From NCBI GenBank assembly GCA_011009095.1, contig VTPC01000456.1:71117-135116 (forward strand): DNA of 64,000 nucleotides, read 5' to 3'. Below, piece by piece: positions 33,710 through 44,339 of this stretch (positions are counted from its first letter, which is position 1; every line of letters starts with the position of its first letter). The notes below the pieces were generated by a model. The model had not been told where the DNA came from and made no database searches. It saw only the letters and a program-made list of their open reading frames with translations. The stretch is from Ignelater luminosus. Taxonomy: Eukaryota; Arthropoda; Insecta; Coleoptera; Elateridae. Position numbers and translations under genes: made by a program.

Positions 33710-35630
33710 TTAGATCCGCACTGTGCGATGACAATTATCCTTTTCAGAGGTCCTCAAATGAGCTCTTCGTAAATGCCATCTGAACTCTCGTACTACGTTT
33801 AGACTGACATTACTTACCTAAGAAATGCCAAGGGATGGCAACTCGGTACTCAAAGGATTTCATTCGGATGAATCTGCGGAAGACCGGCTTTTACTTTTTA
33901 TTTTAATGCTCGTCTCTAACATAAAAAGTGAAATGTTAACTTGATTTTCCGGTAAAATAAAGTTAAACCTTTGTTTAGTCAAATAAATACACAGTTTGCG
34001 GAGAGGAAGCGGTATAATGAAAAAAAAAGTCAGTTGGGCTAGCTGTAGGCTACATAAAAAAGATGCCGTGATTGATTTGAACGAATTTCATTTGATGGTT
34101 ATGAATGGAGGATCTTCGGATGTATTTGAAAAAAGCACGCACTGGGAGTATCATCCGATCGTTCGCTGTCCTAAGAGATTTCCCCTCAAATCGTAAACCC
34201 TGAATAATTAATAATTTCATCTCTTAACTTTGTCCTTGCGGATCCTCGCAGCCAATCTAACAGGACGTTTTTATTTTTTTAAACGGAGAGAAAGATAAAG
34301 TATTCTCATAAATTATAAAGAATAAGGTATTCGCCAAAATTAAAAATTCGTAAGACTGCGAGATGGGTTTATAAACGTTAATTAATTTTGATCATTAAAT
34401 TTTGTTGTCAGATGTTTCATACCGTCGTACATAAATAAGAAATGTTTGTTATTCGTGGCACTTTTTCACTTCCTTTTCGTCTTCCTGTTTAAAACTGTAA
34501 CGTATTCCTTACAATTTCCCTAATGGGGCCGTGTGCTGAGTCAAAAGATTTAAATACCATGAAAAGGCTGTTATTTTCCGAGCCCTTCATGAACGGTTAG
34601 TGTTTTCCTTACGCCATCCAGCCCACCCAGGGTGGGTTATCGGCTTTCACATCGCGCCATTCAGCGGGTCTGCCTGAGCCACTCTCTTACCAGCCCCACA
34701 TTACCTCTTTCATAGCATTCAATTCACTTGCTAAAGCCAACCCGATCTCGCCAATCTCAAATCCTATTATTAGAAGATAGATATGCCACGACAAAGGTTC
34801 TTTCAGATTGAATATCTCACATTCCGCATCATAATCATGTTTATTACTTCAAATTGAATCCAATCCACTACACACCGGCTTGTTTATTTATTTCGTTTAC
34901 AATTCAGAAATCTCATTTAGGTGGAATGTAGAATGATACACTTCAAATTGTACTCGAAATAATTTTACCTTTAAAAAATTCATTTTTGTTAGTATATATC
35001 CTGGAAAATGTAACGTGATTACATGCAAAACATAAACTTAAATAGAGGTACAGGTTTTTACTACGGGGTAAAATTAAAAGTGTTACGATTGATTAAAAAG
35101 CCCGAGGCATCGTAACGCTATCCAACCTGTAAAATGAGGTTTTTACTCTGATAGAATTAATGGAAAATAGCTAGTACTAAACGTTATCCATCAAAGCTGT
35201 TATTTTGTGAGTAAAACACGGATGTTCATGCATAAAGTATGTAGTTAAACCAAACTGCGAAAAACTGTAATTTTATAGTTTTTTTTACTATTTTTCGTAG
35301 CCGTTATCAATATGTATGGTCAATCGTACAAACTATAAACGGGTTTGAATAAAAATCAGTTTGCGTGAGCAAATATTGTTAACAGTCATTGATTGCTAAA
35401 GGTAAATTAGTAACTTCAAAGTACAGCGTCCGGCAGAAAAACCTCCCACATTTTGCTCCGCCACTGTGTTCGAATCAGCAAAGAGATCTTAGCGTACGCT
35501 ATCAGTGGTGGGTTTCTTGCCATTTTAGTTGTCATTATGAATTGGATTGGTGGGCATCGTGATTTTGCCGCCGAAGCATTGAGAGGAAAATCGTTGAAGA
35601 AGTAAATCGACGAGACCTTGTTCAATAACA
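33710..35630. other. non-coding stretch with a GC-richer patch
   Basis: A patch near 34560-34760 is GC-richer than the flanks and has no open frame of note. Frames at 33996-34196 (plus) and 35416-35631 (minus) match nothing I recognise. Confidence 0.4.
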
Positions 35631-35639
35631 ATAACAGCG

Positions 35640-38600
35640 CGATGCAGGGTCAGCTGGATTGTCGATAGAAGAGACGTCGTTCCAGCAACTAGGTGGGAAT
35701 TTTAATAACGCGATTAGACACAAACGTGATCCATTTACGAGGAGAACTACGTATCCATGCTAAAACTACCATAGAATCATATAAGCATGAACTAGACCAG
35801 TCTCAAGTTTCCCGCAATAAACCTTTTGTACCAATGCTATCAGATCGGATAACAGCAAGACAGGGCAAAGTTCAGGCCTAAGAATAGATATCCTTTTGAG
35901 AAAAGCTACACCTTTACTTTAGCGCATAGTAAACGATGAAATATTTTGTCCCCCAATTCTATGATTCGTAAATAAATAGCTGCAGCGTAGACCTTTTCAG
36001 ACATATCGCTGAATGCCTGGATTGAGCATGATAAATAATGAGTAGAGAGGACATTACGAGAAATAGACAACTGGCTGAGTTCAGACATCTCTGCTTTAAG
36101 TTGGAACCAAGTTTGGGAGATATGTTCAGGAGGGGGCATCCCAGTCAGTACCTAAAGTTCATAATGTTTGGATTAAAAGCTTTAAAGTAACAGTTAAAGG
36201 TACCAGAAAACCGAAGGGTAATTCGGAGAGCAAGGTTTATTAAAGGAAGAGACATTATAACAGAAAAATATCCTGGGAAGGATTCCAAAGAAGCCCTAAA
36301 ATTTTAAGAACGGGGTTACTATCATCCAAATCCAAAAAAGATGAACTAAATTGCAAAAAGGAGGCGAAAAAATGAGACAATAGAGAAGGGGAGTTACTAG
36401 ACCATTTGTGAAATTCAAACCCACCCTTTTCAAGAAGTTCTCTTAAATCACGTTGAAGTTTGAACGCTTCCGAGAGAGTATCACTGCCAGTCACTATTAT
36501 CATCCACACACATGTCTGATTCTAGAACTTTGGAAGCTTGAGGGTATTGTTTAGCGCAAGTTCAAACTAGAAAAAAAAACGGCACGAATAGCTAAAAAAG
36601 GAGAAGAACTAACACCATAAGTTACAGTGTTGAGAAAATAATCTTGAACAGGTTCATATTTGGAAAACCTCCAGACGATACGTTGTAAATCCTTGTGTTT
36701 GTTTGCAATTAGAATTGACGAATATAGGCAGTGAAACATACGTCGTGTAGGCGAAATCTTAATAAAATGGAGGTTATATGTTGCTGTAACTTTGGACTGG
36801 GTAAGAGACAATCATTTAGGGATAAATTATTCAAACATTTTGTGGACGCATCAAACACAACACGAAACTTTGTGTTGACAATGCAATGGTGAGGCATGTA
36901 ATAGGACGACGAGGTCATACTATTTACAGGAGCAGTTCCGTGTGACCTGCGTCAAGGTAATCTTGCATAAAGTCGCGATATTGAGAATATAAGGTTGGGT
37001 TTCGAACAAGTCGAGTTTTCAAAGACAAGAATCGCTTGAGAACGATATCGCGTGAGTTTTTAAATGTAGATTGTGAACATCGAAAAGGCAATAAGACCAC
37101 TATTCGACCAGAATCAGTTTGACGAACAGAGCTTTGAAAACTTTCTTCCGCTAATGTATCTCCAGGGAAAATACAACGAGAAGTAGGTATTTGGTCAAGT
37201 TCCCTAAGTCTTTGGATGGAGTTTTCTAGAGAAAATCCTGCAACTAATAAGGAAGTATCCGAGACGGTAAGAGTGAAACTCACTTTTCTCATTATCACCT
37301 ATCCAAATATAGTATCCAGAGCGGCTGGTTCGTCTAAGGAACTGAAGTGCAAATACATCTGCATCCAGAAGCATATGCATCCAGAAGCATATGCACTGAC
37401 CGAGAAACGTTGAATTGATCATCAGCTAAGTTTAAATTGGAGAACTTAATAAATCTGTCAATAAGCATAGTAGTGCAGGGCATGTCGAGTTAGTACAACT
37501 AGATCTAAATTGAGAATTGGTTCAAGAGAATTTCAATGTTTGATAGAACACGCTGCACCTTGAAATGTCCTAGAACTGAGTTGACCAACACCACGAATAT
37601 CTAAAGATAGCGAAGCACATTCAAGTCCCAATTTTTTGCAGCATCTGGCTGTAATAAATTGACACTGACTAGCACTATCCAGCAATACGCGAACAGGTTG
37701 ATAGATGCTTCTGGCATCCAGGATATCAACAATGGCTGTAGACAACAAAACAGTGCCATTAACGTTTGCCAACAAGTTTACTGAAGAACACCCACTAACA
37801 AGTTGAATCTCTGCAGTCATAGATGAAATCAACAAGGGTGAAGATTGGTTCAATGTAGAAAGAGTATGGGGAAGTGAACCTTGAGTACTAAGGTTCGCTG
37901 TATCAGAAAAAGGTTTTGCAGTGGAGACCGAGAGACCAGAGTCAAAATGCAAAAGAGAGTGGTGTTTGCGTGAGCACTTCTTGCAGGTACCACGAGAACA
38001 ACAATTATAGGCAGTATGTTTTGGTCCCAAACAATTAGTACCCTATTTGTTAGTTTTAATTAAATTATACCTATCCTCGGTAGATTGACCTAGAAATTTT
38101 GGACAATTGTATATTAGATGATCTTCCTGACATATTTGGCAAATTATCTTGGATTTGTGGTTTGAATTAACAAGAAGAGATGAACCTGTTTTCTATTTAT
38201 TGTGTTGAGAACATCATCGCAAAACCTTTTCTTTGAAAGCCTCAGGTTTTCTAGAGTTGCCATGAGAAAATGCAACAGTGTCTAATGCAAGCACTGTTTG
38301 TTTAAAAACTCTCAAAGGGTATCATAGTATTTATCCAAAGTTAATTAATCTGAACATTCAAGTTCGAAGAGAGTAGCAGCAACATATTAAATAGAATCAA
38401 GTCCAACTCTTTCACAGGGAAACAAATTTTTAAGAGCGGAAAGATTTTCATTGAAGGTATCCAACAAATTCTGCAATGCTTGGGAATTGTCACAATTAGT
38501 GACTTTTTTCGTAGACTCAATTGAATGCCAATGAGATGTGCCAATAAGCCTCTTATTTTCATAACGTTTCTTAAGGGCTTATGCGCCACAAGATAATTAT

Positions 38601-38885
38601 CGTTAGAAAGGGACGTACATTTGATAATTGTGAGAGGAGCTCCACTGAGAAAACTTAATAAATAATTAAATTTCTCAATATTAGATAGAGAATCTTTTTA
38701 GTGTACAAGAGAATCATTAAACATATAAATGAATGTTTGCCACGGTTTAGGGTCATTGCTAAACTTACGTAGGCCCACTTTTGGAAGACGAATGTTATGC
38801 TTTGAAGAGCTAGCTGCGGAAGAATCAATTCGATTTGTGTTTGTTGCATCTTCAAACAGTTGATTGTCGTACGCTGGAAAAGAGT
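35640..38885 (-). mobile_element. BEL/Pao LTR retrotransposon remnant, gag to RNase H / connection region
   Basis: On the minus strand: gag with LPKVGLRKFSNDPKPWQTF (near 38790) and SNIEKFNYLLSFLSGAPL; zinc knuckle CQICQEDHLIYNC (near 38130) and a second Cys/His cluster ending CKKCSRKHHSLLHFD; protease with VRVLLDSASQCQFIT near 37695 (active-site DSA); RT with YYMPHHCIVNTKFRVVFDAS then NNLSLNDCLLPSPKLQQHI (36910-36800), DLQRIVWRFSKYEP near 36690, and VTGSDTLSEAFKLQRDLREL near 36490; RNase H-like MSELSQLSISRNVLS then QAFSDMSEKVYAAAIYLR near 36000; and DNPADPASR near 35660. The set is diagnostic of BEL/Pao. The catalytic YVDD reads CVDD and is split from VTGSD by a frameshift. LTRs were not found and the integrase core is absent. 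Confidence 0.9.
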
Positions 38886-38889
38886 CTAT

Positions 38890-39390
38890 AAGTTTTTTCT
38901 TTGTTTTAATTTATCCCTAGGGGTCTTATGTTTGCCCCTTTAATTGCAACACGTACTTCCACCAGTGTTTGTGGATTTTGTCTTCAACACAGTCATAATA
39001 AACTTTTCCGTTTCATTAAAAGTGTTTAAGAAATAGGATTTGAACACTGTAATTCCAGTACCTTTTATTTCTAAATAGTATGTATGAGTAACCATTTTGT
39101 TTCTATGTATCTTCGAGTAAGCATTTTCATTAGTTATCTCTTTTTGTTCAGTACCTTTATTATCAATATTTATATGAGAAGCACATTACGCAACCCTTCT
39201 GTCATATAATCCCAATGGCCAATATTCTTGAAATAGTAATTTTTGGGTATCATCATCAATTTTTTGTTTGCAGCGAATTCTGAAATCTTTTAATGGCTTC
39301 AGAAATTTTTCTTTTTTAACTTTCGTACTTAACGTAGTGTATTGCCCTAAATGTTTCTCTAGTTTTTTTGCCAATTCTGCTTTTTACTCG
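38890..39390 (-). pseudogene. transposase-like multicopy insect protein, N-terminal remnant
   Basis: The minus strand reads KLEKHLGQYTTLSTKVKKEK, then CKQKIDDDTQKLLFQEYWPL then GLYDRRVA, and after a stop TYYLEIKGTGITVFKSYFLN followed by TFNETEKFIMTVL. The pattern (Cys and basic stretch, FxxYWxLGxxxxRxxY, then YxLxxxGxxxxVCKxFFLNTL) is one I know from many uncharacterised, high-copy proteins in insect genomes, thought to be domesticated or active cut-and-paste transposases. Only the front part is present; the presumed catalytic part would lie beyond 38890, where BEL gag begins. Either BEL inserted here or the two were joined by deletion. At least one in-frame stop is present. Confidence 0.5.
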
Positions 39391-39609
39391 ATTTTTGGTT
39401 TCATTTGGGATTCTAGTATGCCTTTTTGGTTTTAGTTTTGGGTCCAAATTTTGCTAATCTAATTCATTAAAGTCCATGTCGACTATTTTGGTGAATAAAT
39501 GGGATCGTCGTCATTGTTACTCTGCTCAGTATTTGCTTCAAAATTTTTGCTGGTTTGGTCGGTGTCACGGAGCAAGTTTTGTGTAAAGCTTGGCAAATTA
39601 GCAAGAAAT

Positions 39610-39961
39610 GCCGCTACCTAGCTACTTGACCACGGCAGAGAGTTCCTGGCCAAGAACAACGTAGCAGCGCTGCCCCAGCCTCTACAGCCCTGACCTGATT
39701 CAGGTAGACCTCTATTTGTTTTCCCCGACCAAAACCAGTCCCAAAGGACAGTATTTTGGAACTGTCAAAATCGTCCAAGCCGCCATAACGATGACTCTGA
39801 GGTTCCTGCTAACGCCTTCTGGGGAGCCTTGCAGGCGCGCTGGCAAAATTGTATCGACGCTCAAGGGTTTTACTTTGAAAAAGTTTAAGTACTTGTACCC
39901 ATATCTTCAATAACTTTCTTAAAATTAATTCAGTCACGTTACTTTTCGGACAGATCCTGTA
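39610..39961 (+). mobile_element. mariner 3' end: transposase C-terminus and right terminal repeat
   Basis: The plus strand gives EFLAKNNVAALPQPL, a one-base frameshift, then YSPDLIQVDLYLFSPTKTSP and YFGTVKIVQAAITMTLR, and a late TLKGFTLKKFKYLYPYLQ ending at 39913. This matches the C-terminal part of mariner transposases (SPDLAPCDFFLFPRLK, then a TVxxIQ helix and a final GxYF). The third catalytic Asp of SPDLxxxD is present in YSPDLIQVD. The sequence then runs to GTCACGTTACTTTTCGGACA and a terminal CCTG followed by TA at 39960-39961, fitting a right TIR with TA target site. The 5' two thirds are missing. Confidence 0.75.
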
Positions 39962-39969
39962 TAATATAT

Positions 39970-41300
39970 CGACGCGTTCATGACAGAACGGCACTAGCGC
40001 TAAGAATCTAGATATTGCGTGTTTCACATCGTTGGAAAAAGAATTTCTTGGTGGATCTAATATTCACAGTGGCGTAAGTGCAAAAAAATCCTGTAGCAAA
40101 ATAGCGCCATTTATATCACTATTTGTTTGCACAACTTATCAAATAAAGAAATCGCTTTACCCTTTCTGACAACGCCTTGCTTAATCCAAACAAACAGAAA
40201 TTATGATCAGATAGATACCGATGATTGTTTCTAAGCAAATTGACATCACCCCTATCAGAAACAGGGGTGCAGGTCTGACGGTCAATTCATAGCACAATAC
40301 TTTATAAGAGATAACACGCCATCTTATAACAGTGCTCTCTTTCTTACCTAAAGAAATTAAACACAGATCAAGCAGATTAAACTAAAGTTGTTCTGATTGA
40401 AATGGCTCCTCGAGAAACTAGTCTGTGATAGTCTATCGAGAAGAAACAAACATTTATGGCTATGACTCAACCAACAATATCCAACTTCTCTCCTGACTGT
40501 ATGTAGACCAACAATGATGGCATGTTCCTTCAAGCTACCAGCAAGAGCGCAGCGCCATTTTGACACTATACTTTGTAGTAAGACAATCATTTCAATCAAT
40601 GGAGGAAGATAATCACAATCCATCAACGATAAAGGGAATTATTGTGCCTCATTAGCTAATCAATTCCATCAACTCAAAAAAAAAGAAAGTACAAGAGTAA
40701 CTCAAGGTGAACGACATGGCTGCTTGTAAGATAAACACAATCCAGCAATCTCGTGCATTGTAAAGTGCCCCACTGTAGCACTGCCAGACGTTCAAACATC
40801 ATTGAGGCCAGGGATTTACGTCTCTTCACTTTCCTCTTGTAAAAATGCAAACAACTGCATGAAGAACTCAAAGAAACCAAAAGATCAAAGTAAAAAGACT
40901 GCCATTAACCAAAGACATCCAAGTACTGCTACAGCAGACCATTATTAGTCTGTCTGAAGGACACAGCCAACCACCTAGACGAAGGATGAATCCTCTATCA
41001 GGATCCAGTTTCATTATCTATCATTTCCAACTTGCAATCAGTAAGCTTTCTCGCAGCTGGAGTTATGCAACTCAACAGTTTCGCATGGTATCTGGTCGGT
41101 TCAAACGTCCATCAGTGATTCCTTCGTGTCTCAATTCCTTTTTTCCGGTCTAGAAGTGGTGATTAGAGCCTACCCACTAAGGACTCCTTCCTGCAACTAA
41201 ATGCTGGTTCACCCTACGTTTATGGAAGTGGGCGGAGGCACCAGGGCAGTTCAGCTGGTAACCCATCTCTTTTCCACTGAACTCGGGTTTTTATCTATTC
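39970..41300. other. unassigned stretch of middling GC content
   Basis: Composition at 40180-41290 is closer to balanced than the flanks, as in transposon bodies, but no frame on either strand carries a motif I recognise. The minus-strand frames at 40357-40626 and 40674-40880 are not supported as genes. Confidence 0.35.
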
Positions 41301-41309
41301 CTGAAAACT

Positions 41310-43940
41310 CAAAAGATATTTATCCCAACTAAGACAAATACCTTGAAACTGTAAGTCTAATCCACTTTCAAGTTGTTGTGTGGAGGAGAAAAATTAAAAT
41401 TAGAATTATTACGTCAGGAAAATTACATTCATTTTAAATTTTCATATTACATAAATATTAAAAAACAGCATGCAGTTTCCGTAAAATATATCCTTCATAA
41501 TTCTTGCATGAACATACAAAAAAACCAGAGTAGAAACTCGTATGAGTTATGCAAAAGTCCTGTTATTTTATTAACATTTTAATTAAAAATTATCTTCATT
41601 AATCGAGAAGTTTGATACGCGACGAAATTTTTAATGTATGGAATTCATAATAAACAAAAGTAACAATAAAAAAGGAGTAGGAATGCAGTAGTAGTAAACG
41701 TTGCGTAGAATTTACGAACTTTTACGAGCAGGTAATCTATAGAGATAAGTTTACACGGTATGTGGTCACGCTTGTGCGAGGGGACGCTATCATGAAACGT
41801 GAAACGTACCGTCATGATCGCTGCAACCCTAATGTGGTGAGCTTGTTCGAACGCAAAACCAGGGGTAGAGCTGAAATTTTATCAGTTGTCAAAACATATC
41901 GTTCTTTTAGGATGCTGTTGAAATTTCGTGCGGTTTATACCGAAAAGTAAAACGAGAACCGATATTAATTTGTCGACAGAATTCTGCTTTGTGAAAATTA
42001 AACCGGTTTGGTTGCTGAAAGGTACTTTGAAATATTCACAGATAAAAGATTGAAACAATTTTCAAAGTATCATTAGGTAATGAAGAAATGTATGAAGTGA
42101 TGTCTGTAAATGAAAGGTTTTTTCCATATCGCGTCCTTCATGTAATATTATCAGAATTGTTTAATTCCAACAATGATATTCAAATATTTTTTTATCTACC
42201 TTATGCTGTTCTAAATATTCTGATGAATTATAAATTTGTATCTTCGTAAGGTTGCTTCTGTATAATCAACATTTTCCACAAAAGTCACAATGAAGGTATC
42301 ACGAGAAGATAACCCAACGTTTGAGAATAAACATTCAAGCTGTGATTGCATGACAGTCAGGGTAAACGAACGCAATTTGATACGGCCCACAGCTTGTGGT
42401 TGAATAACGTTCTGCAGGTTAACTTCTTATGGACCTTACAGTAAAGGTATTTAGCAGAAAAATTTGTGAATGCGCTATGTTTCTAATAAATAGAACGCTT
42501 GAAATTTCGTAATTCCATGTCAAGTTTACTTTCAGAAAAAAGCAAGTTTGGAATTTTCTGTTTGCATTGTATTCAAATTACTCACAATGTCACTTTTGAG
42601 GGATTACGCACATTTGTTACTGTACCGTAATGTACAAACTCAAATCAAAATAAATGCGTTTGATAACTTATGATTACTCTTCGTGAAGTGATTTAGTTTT
42701 GGAACAATTCATGTGGTGTACAGCAGAGATTGTTAAATGGCGATTAGACAGCTTAACGCAACATTGATGATTGTTCTAACTGAGGCCAAGAGCCTAGCAA
42801 TCTTTTCTATGAAGCAGATGCTATCACAGTTGAGTTTTAGCACGAAGAGCCTTCTTAATACTTTCTACAAGTTGCAAATTTATTGTACTCGATGCTGTGG
42901 TTCTTAATAGTGTTTGACTGTCAGCACTGATAACAGTCTGCTTGATTTCAAGGTTTCTCTTTCTTTATCTACTTGTACAATTTTTGCTTTCGTATTTTTT
43001 TCATTTTCTAAACTATTCCTGTATCGAACAATTCCACATAGACAGGTATCATAAAGTTTTCTCGATTTTCTCAATTCAAAGATGACTTAGTTTGCTAGAT
43101 CTTTCCGTGTAAGATTTAACATAGATTGACCTTAAACTTGTAAACTACAGTCTGCTAGGGTAAGTGGTTTCAAAATCTGACCTCTGTTAAAGTTTTTATA
43201 ATCATACCAAAAAAGAACCAGTTTTGGAAATTAGTGCGGCTGGTTTGCAGACAGGTGCTGGTTTAGTAGCTTGCAAGTTTGCCAACACAATACTGATAAA
43301 GTTTGATACTGCGAGACTATAGTTCTAATTCTTTACTAAATAAGCGTTTGGCAATCGAGAGATCCTTGTCGTCTCCGCGTGTAGTATTTTCTATACAAAA
43401 GCAACAACAGATTTTGGTGTCTAGCAATGCTTCCAGATAGATCATTTCTCTTCTGACAATTTCTTGAACAAACAAGATGTAGAAAGAATGTGAAGCAATA
43501 AGTAAAATTCTTGAACTCTTAGGATATTTAAAAAGAGAATCTCTGAAGCTCTCTAGAAGCACTGTCTATCACTGTATTGCTGAAACAACAGCAGTTAAAA
43601 GACCTTCTAGTGATTTCTTGTTTTCTATTTTTGAAAATAGTAACAACCATACTTTCAAGACAAGATCACCTCAATTCGATGAAAAGCCAATCTGTATCAT
43701 AATTTACATCAGAAAAATGCATTGTTGCTTAATTATCAAAGTTATCCTTAATGGCAACGGTTCATTCTTTCTAAGAATCTATCTAGGGCATTCTCAAAAT
43801 TACAATAGCATCAGGAAACATTATGTGGTTTTATGCTAAGGAGTAGCAGACCAAGAAACGTCTTGCATGACTTGTTTAATTCTAGAAATAAAAATTTTAT
43901 TTCAAGATTAGACATAGTGTCAACTCCAGGTATATGAAAT
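41310..43940. other. AT-rich stretch, nothing recognised
   Basis: A plus-strand frame of 62 codons (41762-41950) lies in a slightly GC-richer spot and a minus-strand frame of 81 codons at 43317-43562; neither shows a domain. No transposon or RNA gene is evident. Confidence 0.45.
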
Positions 43941-43949
43941 TAGAATGTT

Positions 43950-44335
43950 TATGGAAAAAAGTTGCATAAGTAAAGAAAGCAGGTCGAAGTTATCTTCCAG
44001 CCAAAGGCGAATGGTCGCTTTAGATCACATTCTGAAGTCTCTTCGGCCGAAGTTGGTATTGATGTGGTGGGATTTTGCGGCGGAGATGTCGTTCATTTTT
44101 TGCCCTTTCCTCTTTGGGTACCTCACTCCATATTATGTAGATATTTTCCAAATTTGTTTTGACCTGGATTCATTTTTTTCTATTTCTGTAATTACTTCGC
44201 TTCTCTTTGTTGCCAGTCCCTGTACGTTCCACGTTCCTATTCGCACAGTCCGTTTTTGTTGCCATTTCCGCCTTTTCGGCTTCCCGTGCTGTTTCCGAGG
44301 CTCTTCTATGATTTTTTACGGAGGGTAGGTTACTA
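43950..44335 (-). mobile_element. inverted 5' piece of LINE 4 (endonuclease start)
   Basis: On the minus strand, TVRIGTWNVQGLATKRSEVI then TEIEK near 44250-44190 is the beginning of a LINE endonuclease, and IYIIWSEVPKEERAK near 44130 its next block. The direction is opposite to the LINE that starts at 44340, yet that LINE begins at just the next part of the same domain. I therefore read the two as one insertion with an inverted 5' end. Stops and frameshifts are present. Confidence 0.75.
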
Positions 44336-44339
44336 GCCC

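Noticed and set aside
35416..35631. Minus-strand 71-codon frame as BEL integrase or a Tc1-like element
   Set aside because: It carries neither the HHCC nor DDE motifs and no convincing terminal repeat.
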